A DNA stretch of 64,000 nt from Dactylorhiza incarnata (lineage: Eukaryota; Streptophyta; Magnoliopsida; Asparagales; Orchidaceae): contig JAWHQI010001219.1 in NCBI GenBank assembly GCA_033032865.1, positions 1 to 64,000 of the forward strand, read 5' to 3'. This document shows, in pieces, positions 9,871-20,635 of this stretch. The notes under the pieces were generated by a model. It saw only the letters and a program-made list of their open reading frames with translations. It had not been told where the DNA came from and did not search any database. Position 1 is the first letter of the stretch. The number at the start of each line of letters is the position of its first letter. A program made the position numbers and the translations under genes.

Positions 9871-11589
9871 CTATTTGCGCGTCCCGAGCAAACAAATTCT
9901 AAGCAAACGGGGAAAGAAAAGTAGATAGCTTAAAATTTCAATACAGAGTACCATGCGAAGTCGCATGCTCACGTGCATAAGACAAATAATAGAGGAGATT
10001 TCTCATTATACAAACAGTTTATAGATTTCTAAAAGAGTAAAAGAATTACAACTACTCAAAATGGTGAACTACGGTGAATCATCCGATCACGCATACGGAG
10101 AATAAACTAAGCGCTGAGATGAGCATTGATCAAGATTGGGGTGCAGGACAAACTCCACCGAAATCGATCGGTGTCGGTGACCATTAGCTCGCCCAGTCAC
10201 ATTCTCTCCATGACACTAGATTGGTTCAAGGCGTGAGTCAGTAGGAATTTAGGTTAGAGATGGGGTTTGGGTTACGGTGAGGTAAACAAAGATAAACATG
10301 GAGGCTAAGCACACCTAACCCAACATGAGCATAAGGTAGAGCTACCCGCACGACTATTAATAAACAAGTGCACCACATTCCCAGACTTGGACTTTTGCAA
10401 CATAGGTGTGTGCACCGCCTACTCCCAAAACATAATTTTTCTAAATGATTTTCAATAAAACTCATTTTTCTTTCTCTTTTTAATCATTTTTTTCTATCTT
10501 TCTTTTTCTTGTCTTTTTTCTTTCAGCAAATTTTTCAAATGAGCGTATCCACAAATTCACATAATAAACACCACAATCAACACTCCCCAAAATGTAAATA
10601 AAACTATAACTAAAGCTCGGATTTGGGTGTGCAACTAGGTTAGGCTTTTAGGCTTTGGTGAGATTTATGCGGAGCTGAATCAATAAAAGCGTAGCACAAA
10701 GGGGATAGCAAGGGTAGATTATAGGCATGAAATAAAAAGTTCAACCGGGCCAAAATAATGGCCTACGTCATTCTCACGTACTAGAACTATCCTATGCCAA
10801 TGCTTCAAGAATCGCTTGGGGCAAGTTCTAGCCACAGAGAAAGATTCTCCTTTCTCCTGACTCAAGCAATATGAGTCTAGCGATCGTTTACAAACATCCC
10901 TATGCTACCATTTGATTCAAACCGGATTCACCATTTGAGTAGAGTAAACAACATTTACACTAATTGAAAAAATATAAAACCATAATTATAAAAAGAAGTC
11001 TAATCTACACAAATTTCTTTGCAACCGAGCACTTGACTAGGAGCACTACTGGAGTCAACATTTTACTCTGCTACATAGTCCTAAGCAAGCACCTAGACTT
11101 TCCCAAATAAGCAAAAGAATTAAATTCAACTCAGAGCATGCATACAGATGAGTACGCGCTCAAGTGGGTGAAGTGGTGCACAAAGAGAATGAACAACAAT
11201 TTTAAATAAACTAAAATAAAAGTACTTCTAGCATGCTATGCAATAGTGCACATGAGTGGGCACACAAAACTACTCTCCCCCAGACTTAAACTAGAGAGTA
11301 CACAGTAATATAGCTATGAAATTCAGAAAAGAGCTAGGAGAAGAGAGTACCCAATGCTTAGAAGTGAGCATACCAGAAGATTGGCATTTAAGTCTCGACC
11401 TAGCTGCAGCATCAGCCATCCAGAAAAAGGAGCTGCATGGGTGAGCTCCGCAAAAACATTAGAAAATATACAAACTAAAATAAAGTAAAACTAACTAACC
11501 AAACTAGATAAACTAAAATTGCAAGATAAGTAAGATAACTACTGGGTTTATTGTCTTCCCAGCACGACTTATTCAGAACTTTGAGAGTT
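9871..11589 (-). other. Non-coding 3' half of the NA2 internal region
   Basis: There is no supported ORF. On the minus strand the blocks match NA3 52450-54170 and, less well, NA1 1600-3045. Examples are the segment around 10790-10870 and the segment around 10060-10260 (ACCGACACCGAT with its inverted partner). A T/C-rich low-complexity stretch lies at 10460-10530. Confidence 0.75.
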
Positions 11590-12828
11590 CTAGCTAATGG
11601 TTCTATGGAAAGAAAAATGCACAGGTAACTGTTCTAATATGCATGTCGGTAGCGGGTACTGATACGGTGATAAAATAGTTACGCCTCTACCCGAATATAA
11701 ATAATACCTTCTCATCACAGGTAGAGGGAATAAAAAGTACGAAGAGGAGGAATCCTCACTCAACTCACCAAAACTATCCTTGCCCAGCAAGGTGTCATCT
11801 CCAGGGAGACAGCAGGAGGAGAAGGCAGTGAGTGGAGCTTCCTCTATGGAGGGGGGATCAACCTCCTCACATAAGAGGATGCTCTCATCATTGACTTGAG
11901 CATCATGCTCCAAGTCCTCCTGGGATACCTTTGAAGACTCAACCTGCACAGGCTCAGATAGAGAAAGGGGATTAAGAAATAAACAAGAAGAAGAACATGA
12001 ATAAAAATCAATCGGGGGAGTGATCCCGGTCTCACTCCCATCGTTATGGGAAAGTAAAATAATGACAGCATCATCGACAATGTTGTAGGGCTCAGTAGGT
12101 TCATCAGTGACCTCCTCCACGATTTGGACTTCCTCCACCGGTGCTGAGGTAGAATCCTCATCACCTTGGAAAATATCCTCCTCCATATGAATAGGCACAA
12201 TACATAAATCACCGACCTTATCCTGCAAAACATCCTCAGTAATGTCGTCAGAGACAAATGTAGTTGTATGCACAATAGGGGGAGGAATAGGGCTTGGATA
12301 AAAGTCAAGCACTGATTCCTCACAAAGAATTGAGTCCATGCATGGTGATATATGGACAGGGGAGATGGGCTCAGCCATGTTAGAGCCTAGATCAGCCGCA
12401 AGTCTGATAAGCGTGTATGCATCATTCCCTTCAAAACTTGAAGGTGATACATCAACATGATTAGATATGGAAGGTGTGCTATCAGAGTTAGGAGTCGGGA
12501 CGATCCGGATATCTGGCTCGTCATCCTCGTCCAATTGGCGAAGATACTCAGCACAATCCTTCAGGACGTGATCTATGCTTTGACAAAACAAGCACTTTCT
12601 TGTTGGCTTCATTGGCACAACAGGTGCTGAAGCTGCAAAGAAGAATGTCGGTAAAGGCTTAGGAGAATAGCCATAGGACTTACGCACACAAAATGGGGTA
12701 CCAGACGACATCGGTGCTCCATATGCTGGGCCTTGAGTGCTAGGGCTATTATCTCCCTTTAGACATTTATCACTAGCATGAGATATATCTCCACACAAAT
12801 GGCAATGAATATTAAATGAAGCCCACAT
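11590..12828 (-). CDS. Two-zinc-knuckle acidic protein of NA2 (412 aa)
   Basis: This uninterrupted 412-codon ORF starts about 200 bases after the primer site, where gag is expected. The protein has two CX2CX4HX4C zinc knuckles, at residues 9-22 and 79-92, joined by a Tyr/Ser/Pro-rich linker. A long acidic, serine-rich tail (about residues 96-370) and a basic/aromatic end (YPLPTCILEQLPVHFSFHR) follow. Zinc knuckles of this form bind nucleic acid in retroelement Gag proteins, but I see no capsid-like domain, protease or polymerase. NA3 carries a 413-codon homologue with two stops, and NA1 a remnant. The order (knuckles first, acidic tail after) is unlike standard Gag. It could be a trans-mobilised Gag-like accessory protein; function unknown. 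Confidence 0.75.
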   Translation of the reverse strand: MWASFNIHCHLCGDISHASDKCLKGDNSPSTQGPAYGAPMSSGTPFCVRKSYGYSPKPLPTFFFAASAPVVPMKPTRKCLFCQSIDHVLKDCAEYLRQLDEDDEPDIRIVPTPNSDSTPSISNHVDVSPSSFEGNDAYTLIRLAADLGSNMAEPISPVHISPCMDSILCEESVLDFYPSPIPPPIVHTTTFVSDDITEDVLQDKVGDLCIVPIHMEEDIFQGDEDSTSAPVEEVQIVEEVTDEPTEPYNIVDDAVIILLSHNDGSETGITPPIDFYSCSSSCLFLNPLSLSEPVQVESSKVSQEDLEHDAQVNDESILLCEEVDPPSIEEAPLTAFSSCCLPGDDTLLGKDSFGELSEDSSSSYFLFPLPVMRRYYLYSGRGVTILSPYQYPLPTCILEQLPVHFSFHRTIS

Positions 12829-13024
12829 TGCGTGAAGATAACTTGATTCAAAAGAAAAACACTATTGTGCAAAATACTACACCCAACAATAATTTACTAA
12901 GCAACCTATATAAAACAAGAAAATGGAATAAAAAGAATTGAAATAAAATAAAAGATGCAATTTACAAATGGAAGATCTTCTATCACTCAGTTCTCCGTCT
13001 CCAGAAAACTCACACGACTGTGTT

Positions 13025-13041
13025 CCTTGGCAACGGTGCCA
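13025..13041 (-). promoter_or_regulatory. Primer-binding site of NA2
   Basis: On the minus strand TGGCACCGTTGCCAAGG lies a few bases after the 5' LTR end GCATCA. It differs from the NA1/NA3/LARD1 site (TGGCGCCGTTGCCGGG) at several positions, so priming by the same tRNA may be weaker or may use a variant. Confidence 0.8.
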
Positions 13042-13047
13042 AAAGCT

Positions 13048-14490
13048 TGATGCGGTAACGACAAGTGCACCGGTCGCACAAGTAATAAAGTTGGGAGTAC
13101 GTCCCCAAGTATTGTCTCTCAAGGAATGCGCGTGGTTAGTTTGACTCTTCGGATTGAGAAAATAATTACGAGAGTAAATTAAAGGAAAAAACGGGGCTTT
13201 GATTTTGGTTTCCTAAATTACTACACAGAAATGAAATGCTCGACAAAACTCCACTTCGCAAGGCGGGATGGATGCAACGACCGCGATGTCGTGCTTCGTT
13301 TAGCGGATGGACGGTGAGTAAATGGGGGAAGTGAGTGCTAATGGTGTTTGAGGGTCGAAGGCACCTCTTCACTCTCACCTCTGGCTTCGCTAGAGTGAGC
13401 TAGCTAGAACACGTTTGTGGAAGCAGAGTGGGGGCGGAGCGCATCACAGCAAAGCATCAAGCGAGAAATAAAATAGGAGTATGCTTCCATTCATAGACAA
13501 ATAGAGATTACTCTAGTTCAATACAATAGTAAAGCATACATTTCCAAAAGAGAGAGGGTAGAGGAAACTACGAGATGAGAAGCCTCGCCGTAGATCTTGG
13601 CCGGAATGGGGGGTTGTCAAGCCTCCTCCGAGCTCATTCCTTGGTTGCTTCCGGGGTTCAGAAGCTGTCACTACTTCCAAACGTCATCCATCTTTTTCTC
13701 AGAGCTGGGTCTCTTCCACATATCCCAATGGAGATGCCACACCTTGAAATACTTGCTGTAGATGGAGGGGAATGCTTTCGGGACCCTTGCTGGAGATTAG
13801 GATCAATGGATGAAGCTTTCCCAAGGAAGGAGATGGATGGATGGAGCTTGGAGAGGGAAAACGACGGAGCTTGCAGAAGAATTCGCGCCCAAACTGTGTT
13901 GAATGCCCTAAAATCACAGAGCCGGCCTTTAAATACGGAGCAGAGAAAACAATGCGCACGATCAGTGGCGCACGATCAGTGGCGCACGATCAGTGGTCAT
14001 GCGCGAAGGAATGCTTCTGATCGTGAGTGGTCAACCAATAGCAGAGTAGAAGATAGGAAAATAACGCACGGTCAGTGGCACATGACCAGTGGTTGTGCGC
14101 GAAGAAGTCCTATGATCGTGTGAACTGCTCTGTCAGTTAAGGGGAATTAACGCACGACCAGTGGTCGCGCGCCTAATCATGCACGAAGGAAAACGCACGA
14201 TCAGTGGCTTTTTAGGCCAAAACTCACCCCAATCCATTTTGAGCGTTCACAGGATCCTTGTACCTGCATGAAAAACATATAGACTACTGATCCGTGCACA
14301 CCACAGGATCCACAGACCAGGCATACAGTAAAATATAACGAAATCACACCACGAAGAAGGTAGGGAATGCACAATCGTTGAGAATATGACATGCTATCTA
14401 TATAAGCATAGATGAGCAGTAAATGAAATGCAAAGGAACGATAAACAACCCAGATGAGCCCGAAAATCACTATATAAACCGAACTCATCA
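13048..14490 (-). mobile_element. B-type LTR of NA2 (5' LTR), 1443 bp
   Basis: On the minus strand it starts TGATGAGTTC at 14490 and ends GCATCA at 13048, directly before the primer site. Dyad repeats with arms CGCACGACCA/TGGTCGTGCG and their variants cluster at about 13950-14190, followed by a TATA-like box (13927-13935). Near 13360 it contains the empty target site that is occupied by SoloA1 in NA1. The ORFs visible on + across 13575-14123 are chance frames in LTR DNA. Confidence 0.9.
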
Positions 14491-15377
14491 ACCCTCTCCT
14501 CCCCATTCAACTTCCTCATTCCTGGATCGAACTTCCTTCTTGCCAGCTGCATGCCCTGCCTGAAGATTCAATCGACAATCCTTCTTAAAGTGACCAAGTT
14601 GATTACACTTGAAGCACCGAAGTCCTTCCTTCTTCTTTCCATCAGACTTAGGAGCATGGCTCCTGTTCTACTGACCTGAAGTAGAAGGACCATCGCTTCC
14701 AGATGATTTTTTCTTCTTGTCCCACTTTTTCTTCTTCCCAGAGAAGAGCACCCCATTATCTCCCCCGGAGACAGACATTCCAGCAATCTGCTTTGCCAAA
14801 CTTTCCGGGAAGCAAGCAAGTTCTCCAGCTCAAGCAACGACAGCTGATTGGCCCAGCCTTGGACAGAAGTGACAAAGGCCACATATTCTCTCCGCAATCC
14901 GCGGATAATGTGCCTCTTCAACTTTGCCTCAGAAATGGGCTCATATGGATCCAATGCAGAAATCTCTGCATAGAGGTTCTTCATCTTTAAAAAGAAAGTA
15001 GAGACAGAAAGATCACCTTGAGTTGCTTTTGCCAACTCATTATTTAAGAACTGTAGCCATGCTACATTCTTTTTATTGAACAACACGTCAAGAGAAGTCC
15101 AAATCTCAGCAGCAGATCGACATCCTATGATGTGATCAAATAACTCTGATGAAATTGCCCGCTTGAGAGTAAACTTTGCTTTCACATTTGTTTTCTTCCA
15201 AGCTTTCACCAGCTCAGCATTCCCTTCAACAGGGACAACTGCTTGTCTCACATCTCCTCCGACAACCTCCCAGAGATCCTCACCAAGAAGATAGCTTTCC
15301 ATACAATACTTCCACTTCTTAAAGTTAGTCTGTGTAAGAAGCTCAATACCATGACCTCTTGCAATTCCACCTTCCAT
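14491..15377 (-). pseudogene. CopB gag (copia), truncated by NA2
   Basis: On the minus strand an ORF from 15377 encodes a copia Gag of the DUF4219/UBN2 type (LLTQTNFKKWKYCMESYLL near the start, then a helical capsid-like region to about residue 185). A frameshift displaces the C-terminal part. A zinc knuckle with the pattern C-F-K-C-N-Q-L-G-H-F-K-K-D-C is readable in another frame near 14580-14620. The coding region stops abruptly at 14490 where NA2 is inserted, so pol is not present here. Confidence 0.8.
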
Positions 15378-15456
15378 TGCAGTACAACTGATTTACTTGT
15401 GCTCCAGAAATCCAAGCAAGATAACTACGGCTGATTCACTGCTCAAGCCTCTGTCC

Positions 15457-15467
15457 CTCTGATACCA
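15457..15467 (-). promoter_or_regulatory. Primer-binding site of CopB
   Basis: On the minus strand TGGTATCAGAG, complementary to the 3' end of initiator tRNA-Met, directly follows the LTR end TTTTCACA. This is the usual copia primer site. Confidence 0.85.
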
Positions 15468-16246
15468 TGTGAAAATTTCACGTTTTGATAATTAGCGAAA
15501 AAATGGGAACTAGGTCGCAGGAACACTCTCAACCCAACTGAGCACAATAAACTAGAAACAATGAAGAAATGCAAGGACTAGTATTCAAAACTCTTCTTTA
15601 CAACTTGAGGTACACATGGAAAGACATGCTTCACCAATACAGTCGAACGGGAATAACAACAAGAAAAAATAGAAGTCGCCCAAGCCGCCCAACTAGCTAG
15701 CCGCCCGACTTTAACAAGGCTGCGCAAACCGCCAAGTCGCCAAACCGCAACTCAACACGCGGACTACCCATTTTTCCACTGCTGAAACTGTCCGCCCGAG
15801 TAAGGCCGCCTAACCGCAGTCACTTATCCACTCCTAACCGCAAACACAACAGAGTTAACTCTCAATCCAAGCGACTAGAAAAATCTAACCGCACGAAAGA
15901 CTTGCGAGCTCTCACTTACTGTTCACTATATAAGATCTGAGGGAGAGGTCCTATTTATAGGCACGAGGTGGAGTGTGGTAACCGCCCATAGAGATAGGAT
16001 AACCGCCTCAACTTGGCAGCGGATAGAAACAAACCGCGCGGCTTAAAGACAAGTTGCACCAGTCTAGCAGAGCACCAGGACTTGAAGCAGACCAAATCCA
16101 AGAACGAGCCGGACTGGCAGACCGCCAGCCCGCTACGGGAAGACAACTCGTGTGGTCTCAAAAACAGACTACCCGACCTCCACTTCACTTCAACCCGCGC
16201 GGTCTCAAGACAGACCGCCCGACCTCCACTTCACTTCAAAATTTTC
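15468..16246 (-). mobile_element. 5' LTR of CopB
   Basis: On the minus strand the repeat runs from about TGAAAATTTTGAAG (16246) to GTGAAATTTTCACA (15468). Its start is less certain than its end because no partner LTR is in the window. A TATA box CTATAAATAG is at 15951-15960. Several near copies of GACCTCCACTTCACTTCAA occur around 16170-16240. Confidence 0.65.
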
Positions 16247-17000
16247 AATAGGTGACAGTGCTCGGCGGGCGGCGAGCTACATACCCCAAAGGGAAGTACT
16301 TGTCCACCGTGGCGAGGAACTCATAACTACTGAGCAAAGCACAGAAGAACGTGTGGTCATGAAAGGCCCCAATGCGCCTATCTCGCCCTTTGGATTCGCC
16401 CTCGACAACCATGATGTTAGTGGTTGCGAACTGGGAAAAAAGCGAGTGCGAGCTGAAATTTATGAGGGGGCCTGGAAGAGAAAAGAAAGGCTAGAGAACA
16501 GTTAATGCGATAGTTAGAAAGTAAAAGCTTACGGCTATTTATAGAAATGAAAAGGGCGGGAAGGATTCGAAGCACCGGGGAGGGGTGCGGATAGCGGAAC
16601 CGCGCGGTGATTTTTCAACTTCTCGGGCCTTATCTGCTCCAAGCGGGTTAACGTCCTGGAGGCACCTGCTAACTCTCCATCGGCGAGCCAATACTGTAGA
16701 AAGAAAAAGCAAAAGTCACCAGGGGGAGGCAATATCTCGCGAGCCAGACATCAAATGAAAAGCAAGCGATGCGCGACCGCAATTAATGTAAGGATATAAA
16801 TAATACAAAGATAAAGCTCGCGAGCGAGCGGGAATATCCTTAATACAAAGTCACGCATTGTTCTGAACCCCCAGAAGCGGGGGGGGGGGGGGGGGGAATG
16901 GTAACAAGGGCGAGAAACAAAAATAATAAAAGATAGTTATTCAGTAATTGAGGCATTTCTAGCGGTCGCGGCCTCGCACACCAGAGCGCGGTGGAATCCT
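16247..17000 (-). other. Unassigned promoter-like and GC-rich segment
   Basis: A minus-strand TATA box (CTATAAATAG) is at 16535-16544. An acceptor-like CTTTCTACAG lies near 16693-16702. An 18-base G run is at 16879-16896. No ORF is supported. The composition (CGAGC-rich) matches 17000-18600, suggesting one older element. Confidence 0.4.
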
Positions 17001-17730
17001 TGGATAATGGTACTCGCGGACCGACTGGACCTCATACTGCATTAGGCGATTGTAGTCCTCAATTAGCATGAGGTGCACCCTGGGGGAGGTGAACTCGCCG
17101 CGAGTGACCTACTGTACCTCGGCAAGGACGCGAGCGTTCGCATCCTTCATGGCGGCAAACCTCTCCTCGTAAGCGGCACTGTTCATGCGGTCCTGGTCGT
17201 ATAGCTCTCGCAACATTAGGGTATGCTTCTGAAATATCTCGGCAACTCACCTTTTCATATGTTCCGGGTTGCCGGGGTCCCCCAAGAAATCTGCGACCTA
17301 GCTCGTCGAGGGCAGTGGCGACATCTCCACCTCCCCGTGCTCTGACTCGGTAGGCAGGGTAGGGAGAATGCCTACAATTGAAAAGTCAGCATAAGAGGCT
17401 GTAAAAGAGGCAGTCGGCAGAAATTGTTTAACCTGGCGAGATGAGAATGGTACAGGGTCGCGGACTAGAAGAACTCGGCTGGCCTTTGAAGGCTTTAGTG
17501 AAGGTCGGGGTATGGGATTTCCCTAAACCAAGGCAGTGCGTCGTCTCGCCAGCGACCTGGGGCTCGGCGAGCAGTGAGCCGTCTGGGCTCCGTTGGTCCA
17601 GAATGCTGAATCCCGGAGTGATGATGTTCTAGTTCGGTGGGCGGGGCGAGCCAACCGTAGTGGGGACTCGCCGTTCTGGGGTCGAGGGATGAGATCCTGC
17701 AAAAAGGAATAATGCGGGTCAGCGTTCAAA
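17000..17730 (-). pseudogene. Degenerate exons of an unidentified intron-bearing gene
   Basis: On the minus strand the following are visible in order: an acceptor TTTTTGCAG at about 17698-17706, an exon-like frame to about 17523 (DLIPRPQNGESPLRLARP), an acceptor TTTTCAATTGTAG near 17368-17380, and a frame continuing to about 16970. That last frame contains LMLRELYDQDRMNSAAYEE and HLMLIEDYNRLMQYEV and is broken by several stops. It reads as an eroded helical protein. I do not recognise it; low-copy plant transposon genes with introns are one possibility. Confidence 0.4.
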
Positions 17731-17759
17731 GAAGAACAATGGAAAGTAAGGCAAACGAC

Positions 17760-18159
17760 TTACCGGGACACCAGGGGAGGCTCGCAGGTCAGTTGTCCTC
17801 ACATCAGGGGGGGATCAATCCTCCCGGGGGACGCGGGGCGAGACCCCTTTGGCGATGGCCTGATAAGATTTTCCTCGGCGGGAGGATCATGCGAGCAAGA
17901 AAACAGAGTTAAGTGAATACCATTGGGATCGTCGGAAATTCTATGGCAGGACCTGCGGGTCGAGCTCGTGGCGGGGAGGCGAGGACAGAGGTGATGATGC
18001 GTCTTCCCCAGGCGACCGCCGGATGATCTTCTCCTTTTTTGTTTGAGGAGGAGGCGGGGCAGGTTCCGGGGAAATCCAGGTGGCGAGCTCGGTGGCTTTA
18101 GCCTTTTGTGCCATTTGCGAGGCCTTAAGGCGAGCCAATAACTCCTCCCTCTTAGACAT
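17760..18159 (-). pseudogene. First exon(s) of an unidentified gene with TATA box
   Basis: A minus-strand ATG at 18159 opens a frame beginning MSKREELLARLKASQMAQ and continuing with a proline-rich stretch (PEPAPPPPQ) to a stop at 17941. A TATA box (TATAAATA) lies about 75 bases upstream at 18234-18241. Farther downstream a strong donor (CCCG then GTAAGT) is at about 17763-17758, consistent with splicing to the 17700 acceptor. The frame between is broken, so it is unlikely to be functional. It probably belongs with 17000-17730 and perhaps 19045-20560. Confidence 0.45.
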
Positions 18160-18299
18160 CTTGAAGAGAACAGTAGTGAGTCGCGAGACAGAAAAGAAGG
18201 AGAGAAAGTTCATGTACCTATCAGAGAGGATGGTATTTATAGCCTTGGGCATGTGGCCCACAAAAAGATTCTCTCCACATTACAAAAGAATCGGCAAAC

Positions 18300-19040
18300 A
18301 CCAGGGGTTGGATGTTTCTTCGCGAGCCTAAAGTAGCGTCACTAAGAGCGAGGATTGTGTACAACCCTGGTGTCCGCCAGGGGGTGAGAGAGACAAAGGA
18401 ACCATGAGGGGAGGAGAGATGAAGAGGAAAGCAATAAGCAGGCGAGCGAGCCAGGGCTTTAGGCGAGCCGAGCTCTCGTCGGTTGCTCGCGGGAGGGCGA
18501 GCTGGCCAGGCCCATGTGGGTTACTCGCTGGGAGGCGAGCGAGCCGAGACTCTAGGTTCACGAGAGAGGCCCTCGTGGGCGGCTCACAAAGGAAGGGTTC
18601 AAGATCATTTTTACCTAAAAAAACCCCAGTGGTCTGCAGTTAGCCCCTCCAAACAGCGGATTTTGGCTATTGGCAGACCATTTTGGGCTGTGTATAGCAA
18701 AATTGTAAGGCAGAATTCTGCTACTAGCAGACCAGACTTGAAAAACTATAAATAGACCTTGAAGGGCACCTTGGGAGAGGATTCTAATCTCAGTATTCTG
18801 AGCTTCTTCCTCCCCAGGTTATCTTGGCTTAGCTGTCAGGCTCTCCAAGGTGACCAGTCTCAGCTTTAGCTTGGGAGGGGAAGCGCTCAAAAATCTTATG
18901 GGTGTGTGGTGAGACCTCCTCGCTGCGACCAAGGGTCTGTGTTTAGTTCTGTTTCTCCGGTCGGTTCCTTCCTAGGAATCAGTAAGTGCTAGCTTCCCCT
19001 CAACCTTGAGAGCCCGAGCTCCACAAAGAAGCCAAGTCCT
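18300..19040 (+). other. TATA-bearing LTR-like segment, unassigned
   Basis: A plus-strand TATA box (CTATAAATAG) is at 18746-18755, followed by a 280-base C/T-rich leader-like segment. No partner repeat, target duplication or ORF is seen. It may be the promoter part of a decayed LTR. Confidence 0.3.
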
Positions 19041-19044
19041 GGTA

Positions 19045-20560
19045 TCAACAATCCTCATCCTCTGAGTCAAGTACATTCACATCCGCAAATTCTTTATAGA
19101 GTGTCGCATGGTCAAAATTGGCAAACACATGTTTCAACGCTCCTTGCACCTTTAAGAGATCAAAGGAGAACTCCATAGACTGCTTAAACAGCTGTAGTGT
19201 TGCTTTTTGGAACTTTGGGTTTTCCACAGTTAAGCTCACCTGAAAGAAAGACAACAAATGGATTAGTAAGCAGGTACATTTTGACTAATCGCTCCTACCA
19301 AGGGAATTGTTTATTACCCTTAGTTTTTTCATATGCAGGCGACCTCTGCCAAGGAATCATCAAGAACGCAAATGGTGGCATAGTTATACATGAGCGCCCT
19401 CAAGGTCTCTACAGCTGCCATCTTCGAAATGTCTCCCATATAGACCCTCCTCATTTCGTCAAAGTCTTCTTTACTGAATACCACAGAAGAGACCGCAAGA
19501 GCATGTGGTAGAGACCGCTTGGACTTCGTCCAGGAGGTAAGGTTGGTACTGAGGGTGGCCGCAAATGGGTCCTGCAACACCAATGGGTTGACATCAAGGT
19601 CAAAGAGGTCCTCCCCTTGGACTGGGAAGGTAGGAGCTTCGTCGGCACCAGTAGCAGTGCGCAAGGACCTATGCCTCTTCCTTGAAGAAGTGCTCTCCAT
19701 TCCTTGGGAGAATTCGGACTCCCTCCTAAGGTCCTGAGCGCGCCGTCTCTCCGTGGCAGTCAGGATGTTCCCAGGATGATGGTACGGTTTCAACGCCGGT
19801 AACATCAAGATAACTGCATAAAAATACCATCAACATCCCATAGGTACATGCAGTTACATACATTTCTAACTGCTTATACTTACATTCTTCTATAGGCAGG
19901 TCCTTAACCTCTCGCACACGTCAAACATAGTGTACAATGTACAGTGGGGTGCCCAAAAGAAAGTATATAATCTGCTTCCCTATCGTAGACAGCTTGGGAG
20001 GTCAGAATGTGTCTTCATCTCGCGGATTCGGAGATGTATGAAGATTGTCGAAGTCTCCTTTGAATATCGCAAACCATGTCTTCCAGCCATGGACTTTGTT
20101 GTTAAGGTTGAGAACTCAGAATTTCTCTAAGACAAAATACATTTACCCTTGTTCCTACATCTGCACGCAGAACATGAAGAGAAATACCTCCAGGCTGAAG
20201 CAAATACTTTTCTTCTGCAAGTAAACTATTAAAGAAACTATAAAAGCAATGGTGTTCATGGGGAGATGCACGGGCACCTCCCTGTAGAAGTTCAATATTT
20301 CCACCATCTACGAGAAGATGGGGAATGTCCAACCTGCATCAAAGTGCTCGAAGAGGACTACAATTTCATTCTATAAAATTGTGGTAAACTGCTCCTCGCC
20401 CCATGGAATTTGAACCACGTAATGATCATCAATCTGATGTCGCTATAAGAATATAGTGAAGTTCATATCAGAGATCGATGGGAGGGATGGTTTGTAATTC
20501 ATGAAAGTAACCGTACAATCCACTCTTTTAGAGTTTGCAGCTTGTGTTCGCATCATCTTG
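19045..20560 (-). pseudogene. Intron-bearing gene fragment, transposon-like
   Basis: Minus-strand exons with canonical junctions are visible. One exon ends at 19884 before GTAAGT. A 70-base intron ends in ATGCAG at 19814, and the next exon runs 19813 to about 19344. A 104-base intron ends TTTCAG at 19240, and the last exon 19239-19045 ends in an acidic tail (NVLDSEDEDC then stop). Upstream, broken frames at 20102-20450 read FEHFDAGWTFPIF and NFYREVPVHLP, which recall the plant 'putative gypsy-type transposon' N-terminal domain. That resemblance is from memory and weak. Stops and frameshifts show it is not functional. Confidence 0.45.
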
Positions 20561-20603
20561 CTCTAGTTCTATTGCTTAGGGTTGAGTAATATAATGAGGG
20601 TGA

Positions 20604-20635
20604 TGTTGGATCTTATGGCGTCCTTAGAGGGGGGT
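20604..20635 (-). mobile_element. SIRE-X LTR, 3' terminal piece (1 of 3)
   Basis: On the minus strand this is the last part of a copia LTR, ending ATCCAACA at 20604. It continues at 28376 once LARD1 and one GGGGT copy are removed; across that join the plus strand reads AGAGGGGGGTGAATTAGG, the usual 'TTCACCCCCCTCT' tail of SIRE-like LTRs. Confidence 0.8.

Noticed and set aside
13575..14123. 182-residue plus-strand ORF
   Set aside because: Lies within the minus-strand B-type LTR. The related frame at 3531-3962 is on the opposite strand relative to that LTR's orientation too, so it is antisense LTR DNA.
16879..16896. G-run as a biological signal
   Set aside because: An 18-base homopolymer in low-complexity context is a likely assembly or sequencing weak point; nothing else supports function.
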